Shown: positions 44,645-54,493, numbered from the stretch's first letter. The stretch is DNA of 64,000 nucleotides from Herbaspirillum rubrisubalbicans (GCF_003719195.1 NZ_CP024996.1:4898001-4962000); one strand, 5' to 3'. Notes: a model not told the origin generated them from the letters alone. Numbers and translations: made by a program.

Positions 44645-45340
44645 TCAGTTGCTTGCGCCGTTGACGAACCTGACCTCCACCCGGCGATTGCGTTCGTCAC
44701 TGGCGGCCAATCCCGGCAGCGGTTGTGAATCGCCATAGCCGGCCACGATCACCCGGCGCGCCGCTTGCGGGGCGCTGTGGCCGACCAGCAGCAGACGTGC
44801 TTGGCGGGCGCGAGCAGCAGAGAGCGTGAAATTGTCGTCATAGACGGTGCAATAGGCACGCACGTCGGTGACCGGCGCCTTGACCGGCTTGTCATCGGTG
44901 TGCCCTTCTACATAGATGCGGCCGGCCGGGTTGCGGGTCAGGTAGTCAGCGATACGCTCCTCGACCTGGGCGAAGGCCGCGCGTGCCTCCGGTTCGATGC
45001 AGGCACTGCCACGGCGGAAAGCGCCTTCCTTCAAGGTGATCTTGCCGGCCTCGGTATCGACGGCGACCAGGTTAGCAGCGCCCTGCTGCGCAAAGACCGT
45101 CTGTACCTCTCGCAACACGCCCGTCAACCCGGGACCGTCCGCTTCCCGGCGGGCCGTGCTTGTCGGTGCGGCGGCTGGCGCTGGTGTTGCTGCTGGCGCA
45201 GGCGGCGGCTGTATCGGCAGGGCGGCCTGCACTACGTGCGTGACACCCGCGCGGGTAGCGACCAATAGCACCATCAGTACCGCCGCCAGTGCAGCCATCA
45301 GGCCGCTGGCGGCCACCCATACATGGTCCGATTCCTTCAT
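44645..45340 (-). CDS. OmpA/MotB-like peptidoglycan-binding membrane protein
   Basis: A 231-residue protein with one N-terminal membrane helix (~9-28, VAASGLMAALAAVLMVLLVA), a Pro/Ala linker (~40-65), and an OmpA-like domain with IYVEGHTDDKPV, NFTLSAARARQARLLL, VIVAGYGDSQPL and NRRVEVRF. A helix-plus-OmpA layout matches stator B subunits such as MotB and ZorB. The likely partner is the adjacent upstream MotA-like gene. The start is ATG 45340, 7 bp after the partner's stop. The protonatable Asp usual in MotB-type helices is not seen within the helix itself; D5 lies just before it. Confidence 0.85.
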   Translation of the reverse strand: MKESDHVWVAASGLMAALAAVLMVLLVATRAGVTHVVQAALPIQPPPAPAATPAPAAAPTSTARREADGPGLTGVLREVQTVFAQQGAANLVAVDTEAGKITLKEGAFRRGSACIEPEARAAFAQVEERIADYLTRNPAGRIYVEGHTDDKPVKAPVTDVRAYCTVYDDNFTLSAARARQARLLLVGHSAPQAARRVIVAGYGDSQPLPGLAASDERNRRVEVRFVNGASN

Positions 45341-45347
45341 CGCCACC

Positions 45348-46031
45348 TCAGGAAGCACGCGCAGCGGTCTGCTGCAACGCATCCAGCAATTCGCCGTGGC
45401 GCAGGTGCGCGCGCTGGGCTTCGGCCTGTTGCGCCACCAGCAGGGCATTGCCGCTCTGGGTGATGGCCTCGACCAGGCGCTGCTGCTGCTGGGCTTGCTG
45501 CTGTGACTGACGCTGCACGGCGGCGTCGGTGAGTGCCTGGAGCGTCGCCAGACTCCAGGCCAGGCGCGCCTGTTCATGTGGACGGACGGTGTTCCAACTC
45601 TTCAGGATCAGAAAGGCGAGCAGGCCCCAGACGGCGCTCTTGAATTGGCTGCCCAGTGCATCAATGACGGACCCCAGCGCAGCTTGTGCATCAGGCACGC
45701 CCACTGCGCTCAAGGCCAGGCCCAGGCCGATGAAGGTGCCGAGCAGTCCCAGCATCAGCATCAGGCCGGGCAGCACGACGGCCCACCGTTCGGCGGCCGT
45801 GGCCACCGCCTGGCTCAGTTGTTCAGGAGTGGTGGTAAGAGGCAAGCTGGCCGGCTGGTCAGCGATGCGAATCAGGCGCGCCTGCCACTGCGCGGGTTGC
45901 GCCGTGCGTGCCAGCAGCAGCGGCAAGGCTATCACCGGGGCCAATGCCAGCAGCGCCAGCAAACATTGCAGGCCGCCATAGGCCGAGCCATCCCAGTGCG
46001 GCAAGAGAAAATTCCACAAGGCCTTATCCAT
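45348..46031 (-). CDS. MotA/TolQ/ExbB-like proton-channel protein
   Basis: A 227-residue protein with three likely membrane segments: ~20-41 (LQCLLALLALAPVIALPLLL), ~86-110 (VVLPGLMLMLGLLGTFIGLGLALSA) and ~125-147. GLLGTFIGLGLAL is the MotA/ExbB channel signature. A Gln-rich coiled coil (~165-225) forms a cytoplasmic tail. With the OmpA-like gene 7 bp downstream this makes a two-gene stator unit. It resembles ZorA of Zorya, but ZorA has a much longer tail and the ZorC/ZorD genes are absent. A role as an envelope energy transducer is equally likely. Confidence 0.82.
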   Translation of the reverse strand: MDKALWNFLLPHWDGSAYGGLQCLLALLALAPVIALPLLLARTAQPAQWQARLIRIADQPASLPLTTTPEQLSQAVATAAERWAVVLPGLMLMLGLLGTFIGLGLALSAVGVPDAQAALGSVIDALGSQFKSAVWGLLAFLILKSWNTVRPHEQARLAWSLATLQALTDAAVQRQSQQQAQQQQRLVEAITQSGNALLVAQQAEAQRAHLRHGELLDALQQTAARAS

Positions 46032-46251
46032 GCTGATCTGCCCCCGCAGCGGTGTCGAACAAGTTCATCGCTCCCCCTTCGTCTGTTGTCATGTTGATTG
46101 ACGACCAGCCTGGAAGATTATCAGAAACACTACACAAAAGTTCATATACCGCCATCACGCGCCCGCCTCATGGGCCAAACATGGGGCAGGAACGTTCAGA
46201 TCTTCATACCGTGCGCTTGCGGGCCGTTTCCACTCCGGCGACAATCCGGCC

Positions 46252-47109
46252 ATGCGTCTGCCTCCCTTTTTCCACTCCTTGCTGCCCTCTGTCATGCTGG
46301 CGGCCCTGCTGGCCGGCTGTACCAGCGATCCCTTGCGCCATGCCGATGCCATCTCCGACAGGAGCGACCTGCAGCGCGAGGAAGTGCGCGGCGGCCGCTT
46401 CCTGTTGACCAGCTATGTCCACGCCAGGAAGCGCGCGCCACTGCTGCGGGTCTATATCGAAGGCGATGGCCGCGCCTGGATCACGCGCAGCCAGCACTCG
46501 CTGGACCCCACCCCGATCACCGCCATGGGCCTGCGGCTGGCGGCCAACGACGGCGGCGACGTGGTGTACCTGGCGCGGCCCTGCCAGTTCACGTCAATGA
46601 CACGCAATCCCGATTGCCAGCCCGCCTACTGGACCGGCCTGCGCTATGGCTCAGAGGTGGTGACGTCCATGGATGAAGCCTTGAGCTACTATGTGGCGCG
46701 CCTGCAGCCCGATAGGCTGGAGCTGGTGGGTTACTCTGGAGGTGGTTCGATCGCGGTGTTGCTGGCGGCGCGCCGCAAGGACGTCAGCGCCATCCGCACC
46801 GTGGCCGGCAACCTCGACCACGTCGCCATGAACCGCTGGCATGAGGTGTCACAGATGCCGCGCTCACTCAATCCCATCGACTTCGCCGCGCAGGTGGCGC
46901 ACATCCCGCAACTGCACGTGAGTGGTAGCGAAGACAAGGTCATCCCCACCGCCATCACCCGCACATTCGTGGCGCGCGCCGCGCCCTGCGCCGCGCTCAA
47001 AGTGGTGCCGGGCATGAAGCATGAAAGCGACTGGGGTGCGCTGTGGCCGGAGCTGCTGCAGGTGCCACTGCCTTGCGCGGCGAACTCCTCTGATACCAGA
47101 GGACAATAA
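46252..47109 (+). CDS. Alpha/beta-hydrolase-fold lipoprotein
   Basis: A 285-residue protein with a lipoprotein signal (SVMLAALLAGC, Cys ~23). The mature part has LLRVYIEGDGRAW, the nucleophile elbow GYSGGGSIAVLLAAR, VAGNLDHVAMNRWH, and VSGSEDKVIP plus a late His in MKHESDWG, which would complete a Ser-Asp-His triad. The substrate is unknown. The gene stands alone and ends at a terminator shared with mqo. Confidence 0.82.
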   Translation: MRLPPFFHSLLPSVMLAALLAGCTSDPLRHADAISDRSDLQREEVRGGRFLLTSYVHARKRAPLLRVYIEGDGRAWITRSQHSLDPTPITAMGLRLAANDGGDVVYLARPCQFTSMTRNPDCQPAYWTGLRYGSEVVTSMDEALSYYVARLQPDRLELVGYSGGGSIAVLLAARRKDVSAIRTVAGNLDHVAMNRWHEVSQMPRSLNPIDFAAQVAHIPQLHVSGSEDKVIPTAITRTFVARAAPCAALKVVPGMKHESDWGALWPELLQVPLPCAANSSDTRGQ

Positions 47110-47138
47110 AAAAGGGTAGCCACCGGGCTACCCTTTTT
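47109..47138. terminator. Bidirectional terminator between hydrolase gene and mqo
   Basis: Arms AAAGGGTAGC (47111-47120) and GCTACCCTTT (47127-47136), with A and T runs outside both. It lies between two convergent genes. Confidence 0.88.
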
Positions 47139-47183
47139 CAATCCTGCTCAGCTCAATCCTGCTCAATCCTGCCCTACCAGCAT

Positions 47184-48830
47184 TTACAGCGCCATGTCAG
47201 CCGCTGCATTGGCCTTGGGCTTTTCCATGCTGCCATTGACCGCATCCTTGGCCGCCTTGGGAGCGATCACCGGCGGCGGGGCCAGTTGCAGCACCTCGGC
47301 GGTATAGGCCCACTCCTTGGCGACCTGATCCGGGTGGTCGTTCAACTTGATGCCATAGCTGGGCACGATCTGGCGCACCTTCTGCTGCCATTCGGGCGTG
47401 GCCAGCTTGTCCTTGAAGACCTTCTGCAACACGCTCAGCATGATCGGTGCCGCCGTCGAGGCGCCCGGCGAAGCACCCAGCAGGCCGGCCATGCTGCCAT
47501 CGGCCGACGCCACGATCTCGGTGCCCAGCTTCAACACTCCGCCCTTCTGGTCGTCGCGCTTGATGATCTGCACGCGCTGGCCGGCTTGCCACAGGCGCCA
47601 GTCTTCCTTCTTGGCATTGGGGAAGTATTCCTTCAGGGCCGCAAAGCGCTGGTCGTCGGAGAGCATCAACTGGCCGGCCAGGTATTCCACCAGCGGGTAT
47701 TCATCGATACCGACGCGGGCCATGGGCCAGACGTTGTGGGTGGTGGTGGCCGAGAACAGGTCCCACAACGATCCTTGCTTCAAGAACTTGGTCGAGAAGG
47801 TGGCGAAGGGGCCAAACAGGATCACTCGCTTGCCATCGAGCACACGGGTATCCAGGTGCGGCACCGACATGGGCGGTGCGCCCACGGAGGCCTTGCCATA
47901 GGCCTTGGCCAGGTGACGCTCGGCAATGGCCGGGTTGTCGGTAATGAGGAAGGAACCGCCCACCGGGAAGGCGGCGTAATCACACGCCTCGGGGATGCCG
48001 GACTTCTGCAGCAACTTCAGGGCGCCACCACCGGCACCGATGAAGACGAACTTGGCATCGGTCTCGGTGAGGCTGCCATCCTTGAGGTTCTTGTAGCTGA
48101 TGCGCCAGGTGCCATCGGCGTTGCGGGTGATGTCGCGCACTTCGCTGGAGAGCTTCAGGGCGAAGTTGGGACGGCTTTGCAGGTAGGCGGCAAACTGGCG
48201 GGTGATCTCGCCGAAGTTGACGTCGGTGCCCAGCGGGCTCCAGGTAGCGGCCAGCTTCTGGTTGGGATCGCGCCCTTCCATCATCAGCGGCACCCATTTC
48301 TTGATCTGCTCGTGGTCTTCCGAATACTGCATCCCGGCAAACAGCGGGCTGGCTTGCAGGGCTTGGTAGCGCTTCTTCAGGAAGGTCACGTTGTCCTCGC
48401 CCCAGATGAAGCTCATGTGCGGGGTGGAGTTGATGAAGGAGCGCGGGTTCTTCAACACGCCGTTCTTGACCTGCCAGGACCAGAACTGGCGCGAGATCTG
48501 GAAGGATTCATTGATCTCGATGGCCTTGGCAATCTGGACCTTGCCATCCTTGTCTTCAGGGGTGTAGTTCAGTTCGGCCAGGGCCGAGTGGCCGGTACCG
48601 GCATTGTTCCAGCCGTTGGAGCTTTCCTCAGCCACGCCATCGAGGCGCTCGACCATTTCCATCGACCAGCCCGGTTCCAGCTCATTGAGCCAGACGGCCA
48701 GCGTGGTGCTCATGATGCCGCCGCCGACCAGCAGCACATCGACCTTCTTGATATCGGCCGCCTGCGAGGCGGGCGTCACGACCAGCGCGACGACAAATCC
48801 CAGCATGGCCAGGAAGGATTTTTTCAACAT
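47184..48830 (-). CDS. mqo: Malate:quinone oxidoreductase with N-terminal leader
   Basis: FAD enzyme oxidising malate to oxaloacetate and passing electrons to quinone. Of its 548 residues, ~1-25 form a signal-like leader ([19 protein letters not shown]). The FAD fold [21 protein letters not shown] then starts, followed by [23 protein letters not shown] (in parts [13 protein letters not shown]), [19 protein letters not shown] and [10 protein letters not shown], all Mqo signatures. A Pro/Ala/Lys tail ends the protein. Many Mqo proteins lack such a leader and are cytoplasmic peripheral proteins. Start 48830 has no strong alternative; the next Met is within the leader. Confidence 0.95.
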   Translation of the reverse strand: MLKKSFLAMLGFVVALVVTPASQAADIKKVDVLLVGGGIMSTTLAVWLNELEPGWSMEMVERLDGVAEESSNGWNNAGTGHSALAELNYTPEDKDGKVQIAKAIEINESFQISRQFWSWQVKNGVLKNPRSFINSTPHMSFIWGEDNVTFLKKRYQALQASPLFAGMQYSEDHEQIKKWVPLMMEGRDPNQKLAATWSPLGTDVNFGEITRQFAAYLQSRPNFALKLSSEVRDITRNADGTWRISYKNLKDGSLTETDAKFVFIGAGGGALKLLQKSGIPEACDYAAFPVGGSFLITDNPAIAERHLAKAYGKASVGAPPMSVPHLDTRVLDGKRVILFGPFATFSTKFLKQGSLWDLFSATTTHNVWPMARVGIDEYPLVEYLAGQLMLSDDQRFAALKEYFPNAKKEDWRLWQAGQRVQIIKRDDQKGGVLKLGTEIVASADGSMAGLLGASPGASTAAPIMLSVLQKVFKDKLATPEWQQKVRQIVPSYGIKLNDHPDQVAKEWAYTAEVLQLAPPPVIAPKAAKDAVNGSMEKPKANAAADMAL

Positions 48831-49323
48831 TGTCTAATCCGTTTGTGATGGAGAGAGGGGCTGCCTCCCCGGCCCAGGGCTGGGGAGTCGGACAACCGGT
48901 ACGGGACGTATCGAGCCGCGCCTGCCGTGGAGGGCAAGTGCGCCGGGATGCGTCACGGGCGTTGCCTGTGAGCAAAACGCCATCCGGGCATGGCTGCGCT
49001 GGGCCACGACGCACGCACCAGGTCTGTGCCTGGAGCCTGCCTGCCGGGTTCAACTGCCTGTCCGATTCCTTTCTCCGGCATTTGGGGAATGCCTGTATAT
49101 CGTCTCCGTCAGAGCGGACCGGGATCGGGTCATGTCGAGGGGCGGCAGGGTACCATGAGCGGGAATATGCAGCGATTGCGGATATCCCTCATTCACGCCG
49201 GGTCATAAGCCTGTTGCACGCTAGGAAAATTCCCTATATCTGTGAGAGGATGCATGGCTGACAATGCCAGCACATATTCACCGTTCCTCACCGGGACGAC
49301 TACAAGAATCATCAGGGGCCCCC
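48831..49323. other. Intergenic region between divergent mqo and cheD
   Basis: About 490 bp. It must hold both promoters, but I find no clear consensus pair. Short frames on either strand have no ribosome site and look non-coding. AGGGGCCCCC just before cheD is a GC palindrome (49313-49322) overlapping the ribosome-site position. Confidence 0.4.
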
Positions 49324-49935
49324 ATGCAGACCGTCATCAACAAGCCGGAAAATTTCGCGTCCTATGTCTACCATGACAAGGCCTTCGACTGCGCGACCGC
49401 CAAGATCCTGCCGGGGGAATATTTCTATACCGGTGAAGACATGATGATCGTCACCGTCCTCGGTTCCTGTGTCTCGGCCTGCCTGCGCGACCGCGTCACA
49501 GGCGTCGGTGGGATGAACCACTTCATGCTGCCCGATGGCGGCGGCGAAGCCGACAGCCCGGTCTCGGCCTCCATGCGCTATGGCACCTATGCCATGGAAG
49601 TCCTTATCAACGACGTCCTGAAGGCCGGTGCCCGGCGCGAGAACCTGGAATGCAAGGTCTTCGGCGGCGGCGCTGTATTGCGCGGCATGACTGCGATGAA
49701 CGTAGGCGAGCGCAATGCCGCCTTCGTCAAGAACTACCTGTCGGCGGAGAAGATCCGCGTGGTGGCCGAAGACCTCAACGATGTCTGGCCGCGCAAGGTA
49801 CATTTCTTCCCCCGTACCGGCAAGGTGCTGGTCAAGAAGATCAAGGATGCCGGCGCCGACCTGGTCAGCCGCGAGCGCGAATATGCTTCCAAGCTGCAGG
49901 CCAAGCCGGTGGGTGGGGAGATTGATCTGTTCTGA
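49324..49935 (+). CDS. cheD: Chemoreceptor glutamine deamidase CheD
   Basis: A 203-residue cytoplasmic enzyme that deamidates glutamines on chemoreceptors. The catalytic Cys stands in VTVLGSCVSACLRD and the His in GGMNHFMLP; VFGGGAVLRGM is a further CheD block. The ATG at 49324 is used since the upstream frame is not family-like. It stands alone here, away from other che genes but within 5 kb of a chemoreceptor. Confidence 0.95.
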   Translation: MQTVINKPENFASYVYHDKAFDCATAKILPGEYFYTGEDMMIVTVLGSCVSACLRDRVTGVGGMNHFMLPDGGGEADSPVSASMRYGTYAMEVLINDVLKAGARRENLECKVFGGGAVLRGMTAMNVGERNAAFVKNYLSAEKIRVVAEDLNDVWPRKVHFFPRTGKVLVKKIKDAGADLVSREREYASKLQAKPVGGEIDLF

Positions 49936-49955
49936 ACTGGGAAATACGTTTACAA

Positions 49956-49988
49956 AAAAACGGAGCACATTAAATCTGCTCCGTTTTT
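49956..49988. terminator. Bidirectional terminator between cheD and otnI
   Basis: Perfect 12-bp arms AAAAACGGAGCA (49956-49967) and TGCTCCGTTTTT (49977-49988) with a 9-base loop. It serves cheD and the convergent tetronate operon. Confidence 0.9.
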
Positions 49989-50026
49989 CTTTTCTTGACT
50001 GAATGAGCGATACAGCTCTGAGTCCA

Positions 50027-50830
50027 TCAAACCCTGAGCGTGGTCAGCCCCTGTTCCGCCAAATCCTTCAGCCAACCCAGCCCGGCCGAAGTTGCCCCGG
50101 CGGGGTTGTACTCGCAACCGATCCAACCCTGGTAGCCCAGAGTATCGATCAGCTTCAACAGATACGGATAGTTCAGTTCGCCCACGTCCGGCTCATGACG
50201 CTCGGGCACGCCGGCGATCTGGATGTGACCGATGCCGGGCATGTCGCGCTTCAACTTCACGGCCACGTCGCCTTCGACGATCTGGCAGTGGTAGCAGTCG
50301 AATTGCACCTTCAGGTTGGGCGCACCCACTTCGGCACAGATGGCTTGGGCATCATCCTGGCGGTTCAGGAAGAAGCCGGGGATGTTGCGGGTGTTGATCG
50401 GCTCGATGACCACGGTCAGGCCGGCGGCTTCGGCCTGGTGGGCGGCATATGAAAGATTGTCCAGGTACACCGCGCGATGGCGCGCGCGGTCTTGCCCCGG
50501 CTGGATCAGACCGGCCATGACGTGAAGCGTCTTGTTACCAATCACCGCGGCATACTTCAGCGCGTTGTCGATGCTGCGCTTGAATTCGTCTTCGCGGCCC
50601 GGCAGCGAAGCGATGCCACGCTCACCAGCGGCCCAGTCGCCCGGCGGCGCGTTGAACAGAGCCTGGGTCAGGCCGTTGGCCTCCAGACGCGACTTGATCT
50701 CTTCAGGCTGGTAGTCGTAGGGAAACAGGAACTCGACGCCGGAGAAGCCATCCTTGGCGGCGGCGGCGAAGCGGTCCAGAAAATCGTGTTCCACGTACAT
50801 CATGCTCAGGTTGGCGGCAAAACGCAGCAT
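50027..50830 (-). CDS. otnI: 2-oxo-tetronate isomerase (hydroxypyruvate-isomerase family)
   Basis: A 267-residue TIM-barrel sugar isomerase. Blocks include [45 protein letters not shown] with a metal-ligand Glu, [28 protein letters not shown] and WIGCEYNP. In the ltn/otn context it should convert 2-oxo-tetronate to 3-oxo-tetronate rather than act on hydroxypyruvate. The start is ATG 50830, with AAGGAGAAC just upstream. It is the last gene of the minus-strand cluster. Confidence 0.88.
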   Translation of the reverse strand: MLRFAANLSMMYVEHDFLDRFAAAAKDGFSGVEFLFPYDYQPEEIKSRLEANGLTQALFNAPPGDWAAGERGIASLPGREDEFKRSIDNALKYAAVIGNKTLHVMAGLIQPGQDRARHRAVYLDNLSYAAHQAEAAGLTVVIEPINTRNIPGFFLNRQDDAQAICAEVGAPNLKVQFDCYHCQIVEGDVAVKLKRDMPGIGHIQIAGVPERHEPDVGELNYPYLLKLIDTLGYQGWIGCEYNPAGATSAGLGWLKDLAEQGLTTLRV

Positions 50831-50903
50831 CGGGTTCTCCTTGGTAACGAAGGGTGCCAGTGTAGCGCGCACAGCGCGCCAACACCGACGGTGCAAAAAA
50901 CAT

Positions 50904-50934
50904 CAAAGCCCGCAGGCAGTGCGTGCGGGCTTTG
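50904..50934 (-). terminator. Hairpin between MFS transporter and otnI genes
   Basis: Arms CAAAGCCCGCA (50904-50914) and TGCGGGCTTTG (50924-50934). It stands just after the transporter stop on the minus strand and would terminate or attenuate before otnI. Confidence 0.65.
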
Positions 50935-50948
50935 AACGGATGAAGAGC

Positions 50949-52262
50949 TTACTTGTTGACCACATCAGGCTTGGTGGCCAGGGTGGCAATCGAACCCACC
51001 ACCAGCATCACGGCCAGCATGTACATGCCGGTGGCGTTGTTGTGGGTGAGATCCTTGAGGTAACCGATCAGGTAGGGGCTGACGAAACCGGCCAGGTTGC
51101 CCACCGAGTTGATGGCGGCAATACCAACGGCAGCCGCCGCACCCGACAGGAACGCGGTCGGCAGCGACCAGAACAGCGGTGCGCAGGTCAGCACGCCGGC
51201 CGCGGCCAACGACAGCGAGGCGATCGAGACAGCGGTGTTGTCGGCAAACAGAGCCGCACCGACGAAGCCTACGCCACCCATCAGGGCCGGCACCACCAGG
51301 TGCCAGCGACGTTCACGCAGACGGTCGGCGCTGCGGCCGATCAGGTTCATGGCAACGATGGCGCAACCGAACGGAATGGCCGAGAGCAGACCGATTTCCA
51401 GGTTACCCTTCACGCCGGTGGCCTTGACCAGGGTCGGCATCCACAGCGTGAGACCATATTGTCCCATGACAAAGGAGAAGTAGATCAGGCACATCAGCCA
51501 GACACGCGCATCCTTGACGATGGCGCCGAAGCCATGCTTGCTTTCCTTGCCCTTGGCATCACCATCGATGTCGGCTTGCAGGCTGGCCTTTTCTTCGTCA
51601 GTCAACCACTTGGCGCTCTTGACGTCATTGTCCAGGTACAAGACGGTTGCCACACCGATCAGCACGGCGGGAATGGCTTCGATCAGGAACATCCACTGCC
51701 AGCCTTCCAGGCCACCATTGTTGTGGAACGCATCCATGATCCAGCCCGACAGCGGGTTGCCCAGGATGCCGGCCACCGGGATGCCGGACATGAAGACCGC
51801 AATCACCTTGGCGCGACGATGCGAAGGGAACCAGTAGGTCAGGTACAGGATGATGCCGGGATAGAAACCGGCTTCGGCCAGACCCAGCAGAAAGCGCAGG
51901 ATGTAGAACTGGGTCGCGTTCTGCACGAACATGAAGGCGGCCGACAGGATGCCCCAGGTAATCATGATGCGGGCGATCCAGATGCGGGCGCCGACCTTGT
52001 GCATCAGGATGTTGCTGGGCACTTCGAAGAGGAAGTAGCCGATGAAGAACAGACCTGCACCCAGACCGAAGACGGTCTCCGAAAAGCCCAGATCCTGCGA
52101 CATCTGCAATTTGGCGAAGCCGACATTGACGCGATCCAGGTAAGCGATCACGTAGCACAGCATCAGGAATGGCATGATGCGCCAGAAGACTTTCTTGTAC
52201 AGCCCATCCTTGGATTTGTCATTGACGTCGAGGCCGACGCCGGTAGTGCTTGCGGTAGTCAT
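50949..52262 (-). CDS. MFS transporter, anion:cation symporter type (sugar-acid uptake)
   Basis: A 437-residue, ~12-helix permease. The family block GVILYLTYWFPSHRRAK-like appears as GIILYLTYWFPSHRRAKVIA, with an early IAYLDRVNVGFAKLQM and GYFLFEVPSNILMHKVGARIWI typical of the ACS family (tartrate, glucarate, galactonate carriers). Its place within the tetronate operon points to uptake of threonate or erythronate. It is 268 bp downstream of otnC, so it may have its own promoter. Confidence 0.9.
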   Translation of the reverse strand: MTTASTTGVGLDVNDKSKDGLYKKVFWRIMPFLMLCYVIAYLDRVNVGFAKLQMSQDLGFSETVFGLGAGLFFIGYFLFEVPSNILMHKVGARIWIARIMITWGILSAAFMFVQNATQFYILRFLLGLAEAGFYPGIILYLTYWFPSHRRAKVIAVFMSGIPVAGILGNPLSGWIMDAFHNNGGLEGWQWMFLIEAIPAVLIGVATVLYLDNDVKSAKWLTDEEKASLQADIDGDAKGKESKHGFGAIVKDARVWLMCLIYFSFVMGQYGLTLWMPTLVKATGVKGNLEIGLLSAIPFGCAIVAMNLIGRSADRLRERRWHLVVPALMGGVGFVGAALFADNTAVSIASLSLAAAGVLTCAPLFWSLPTAFLSGAAAAVGIAAINSVGNLAGFVSPYLIGYLKDLTHNNATGMYMLAVMLVVGSIATLATKPDVVNK

Positions 52263-52530
52263 GGTGTTACATCTCCCTCAGAGTGTGGCGGCTGCAGAAC
52301 AGCCGCTGGTTGCTTGGAGCCCGCGCGTTGACGGGCAATTTATGGATTCAATCGGGCCATCCGCATCCCTTGGGCGAGATGCGGATGGCGGGCATTGATT
52401 GGCCGGTCTGGTGCCGGCTTGGCTCCTGCTGGCGACCCACCGCCTTCCGTTGGGCGCAAGCAGGGCATGGCGGTCGGAGACGACCACCACGAAACGTTGT
52501 TGCAAATGGGTTGCGAAGGCTGCCCGGGTC

Positions 52531-53178
52531 TTACCAACGCGCCTTGAAAGTGGCGCGCAATTCCTGCAGAGCAGGTTCTTCCAGCGGCGTCGCCCGGCCA
52601 CCGGCCAAGTGCCACAGCTTGGCGGTTTCTTCCAGTTCTTCCAGGGCGAACGCGGCCTTGGAGACCGAGCTTTCCCACACCACCGGACCGAGACGTTCCA
52701 GCAGCACGCCGCGTACCTGAGTGGCGATCTTCGCTACCTGCTCGGCCACTTCGGGAGCGCCGGGACGGGCATAGCGGATCAGCGGGATGTGACCGACCTT
52801 CATCACGTAATACGGCGTGATCGGCGGCAGCACGTCCGCTTCGCTGTAGACGCCATTGATGGTCAGCGACACCAGATGCGTGGAATGCGTATGCACCACG
52901 GCGTGCATCTCAGGGTTGTTGTCGTAGATGGCGCGATGCAGGACCAGGGTCTTGGAGGGCTTGTCGCCCGAGACCCATTCACCGGCCGCATTGACCTTGG
53001 CAATGGCGGCCGGATCGAGAAAGCCCAGGCAGGCGTCGGTGGGCGTGATCAGCCAGCCATCATCCAGACGGGCGCTGATGTTGCCGGCCGAACCCACGGT
53101 GTAGCCGCGCTGATAGAGCGAGGCACCGATGCGGCAGATCTCTTCGCGCAGTGCGCTTTCGTTGGTGGTGCGGCTCAT
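52531..53178 (-). CDS. otnC: 3-oxo-tetronate 4-phosphate decarboxylase (class II aldolase family)
   Basis: A 215-residue zinc enzyme of the AraD/FucA fold. It contains TVGSAGNISARLDDGWLITPT (in parts GSAGNISARL), the zinc histidines in HAVVHTHSTHLVSL, and the acidic residue region ITPYYVMKVGHIPL. It should decarboxylate the kinase product to dihydroxyacetone phosphate. Its start overlaps the otnK stop by 4 bp. Confidence 0.92.
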   Translation of the reverse strand: MSRTTNESALREEICRIGASLYQRGYTVGSAGNISARLDDGWLITPTDACLGFLDPAAIAKVNAAGEWVSGDKPSKTLVLHRAIYDNNPEMHAVVHTHSTHLVSLTINGVYSEADVLPPITPYYVMKVGHIPLIRYARPGAPEVAEQVAKIATQVRGVLLERLGPVVWESSVSKAAFALEELEETAKLWHLAGGRATPLEEPALQELRATFKARW

Positions 53179-54461
53179 GCTGTCTTCCCGTCGAGGTAGC
53201 GCAGGGCCTTCTCGAAGAAATCGACGCTGCCGAAGTTGCCCGACTTCAGCGCCAGGGCCACCGGTTGCTCATCCAGGGTGGCCGTGGCCGGCACGCCCGG
53301 ATCGATCTGCGGGCCGATGCGCAGGGCGCGCACGTCCAGTGCCTGTACCACGGCACCGGAGGTCTCGCCGCCGGCCACCACGAACTGGCGCACGCCGCGT
53401 TGCTTGAGACCTGCGGCAATCGCAGCCAGTGCCTGCTCGACCAGGTGGCCGGCCTTGGCCACGCCCAGTTCCTTCTGCACCGCCTTGACTTCATCGGGGG
53501 TGGCGGTGGCGTAGATCAGCACCGGTTCGCTCTTGATACGTTCATCGGCAAAGGCCAGTGCCTGCGCCACCACGTCCTCGCCACGAGCCAGAGCCAGCGG
53601 GTCGATACGGAAGGATGGACGCTTGGCCTTCCATTCGGCCACCTGGGCATTGGTGGCCTTGGAGGCGGAACCGGCCAGCACCACCGACAGGCCATCGACC
53701 TTGGGCAGTTGCGCGGCTTGGCCGGCGGCCGTCAACAGACCGGCGCGACGGAAGTTTTCGGGCAGGCCCAGGGCCACGCCGGAACCACCGGTGATGAGTT
53801 TCAATTCAGCGCAGGCTTCGCCCAGCGTGAACAAGTCCTTGTCCGATACCGCATCGGCGATGGCCATCTTCACGCCTTCATTGCGCAGCGCGGTGAAGCG
53901 CTCTTGCGTGGCGGCAGCACCGCGCGCCACGGTGTCGTAGCGCACCAGGCCGACCTTGGATTTAGTCTGGCGTTGCAGTACGCGCACCAGGTTGGCATCG
54001 GTCATGGGGGTGAGCGGATGGTTTTCCATGCCCGACTCGTTCAACAACGTATCGGCCACGAACAGGTAACCACGGTAGATGGTACGGCCGTTTTCCGGGA
54101 AGGCCGGGCAGGCGATGGTGAAGTCCACGCCCAGCGCCTGCATCAGCGCATCGGTGACCGGACCGATGTTGCCTTCGTCGGTGGAGTCAAAGGTGGAGCA
54201 ATACTTGAAGAAGAACTGCGTGCAACCCTGCTGCTGCAACCAGCGCAGTGCGGCCAGCGATTGCTCGATGGCGTCAGCGGGAGCAATGGTGCGCGACTTC
54301 AGCGCGATCACCAGCGCATCGGCGGCGACGGCCGGCAGCTCGGCGGGTACGCCGATGGTCTGCACGGTACGCATACCACCGCGCACCAGCATGTTGGCCA
54401 GGTCGGTGGCGCCAGTGAAGTCGTCGGCGATACAACCGAGCAGGGGACGGGATGGGGACAT
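53175..54461 (-). CDS. otnK: 3-oxo-tetronate kinase (four-carbon acid sugar kinase)
   Basis: A 428-residue kinase of the DUF1537 family. N-terminal GCIADDFTGATDLANMLVRGGM is the substrate-binding signature; LITGGSGVALGL, VVLAGSASKATNAQVAEW and the C-terminal VVAGGETSGAVVQAL with LALKSGNFGSVDFF complete the family pattern. It phosphorylates 3-oxo-tetronate at C4. It is 32 bp downstream of ltnD and overlaps otnC. Confidence 0.94.
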   Translation of the reverse strand: MSPSRPLLGCIADDFTGATDLANMLVRGGMRTVQTIGVPAELPAVAADALVIALKSRTIAPADAIEQSLAALRWLQQQGCTQFFFKYCSTFDSTDEGNIGPVTDALMQALGVDFTIACPAFPENGRTIYRGYLFVADTLLNESGMENHPLTPMTDANLVRVLQRQTKSKVGLVRYDTVARGAAATQERFTALRNEGVKMAIADAVSDKDLFTLGEACAELKLITGGSGVALGLPENFRRAGLLTAAGQAAQLPKVDGLSVVLAGSASKATNAQVAEWKAKRPSFRIDPLALARGEDVVAQALAFADERIKSEPVLIYATATPDEVKAVQKELGVAKAGHLVEQALAAIAAGLKQRGVRQFVVAGGETSGAVVQALDVRALRIGPQIDPGVPATATLDEQPVALALKSGNFGSVDFFEKALRYLDGKTA

Positions 54462-54493
54462 GTCGGACTCCTTATCGATACGGTCGCTGCGAC

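Noticed and set aside
44645..46031. A full Zorya defence system
   Set aside because: Only A/B-like genes are present, the A tail is short, and no ZorC/D/E genes are adjacent.
47286..48848. 520-codon open frame opposite mqo
   Set aside because: Antisense shadow of a GC-rich gene; the mqo frame has full family motifs, and this one has none.
48830..49261. 143-codon frame between mqo and cheD
   Set aside because: No family resemblance, no ribosome site, and composition typical of non-coding GC-rich DNA.
50754..52331. 525-codon open frame opposite otnI and the MFS gene
   Set aside because: It spans two real genes on the other strand and is rich in His/Gly/Gln as antisense frames are.
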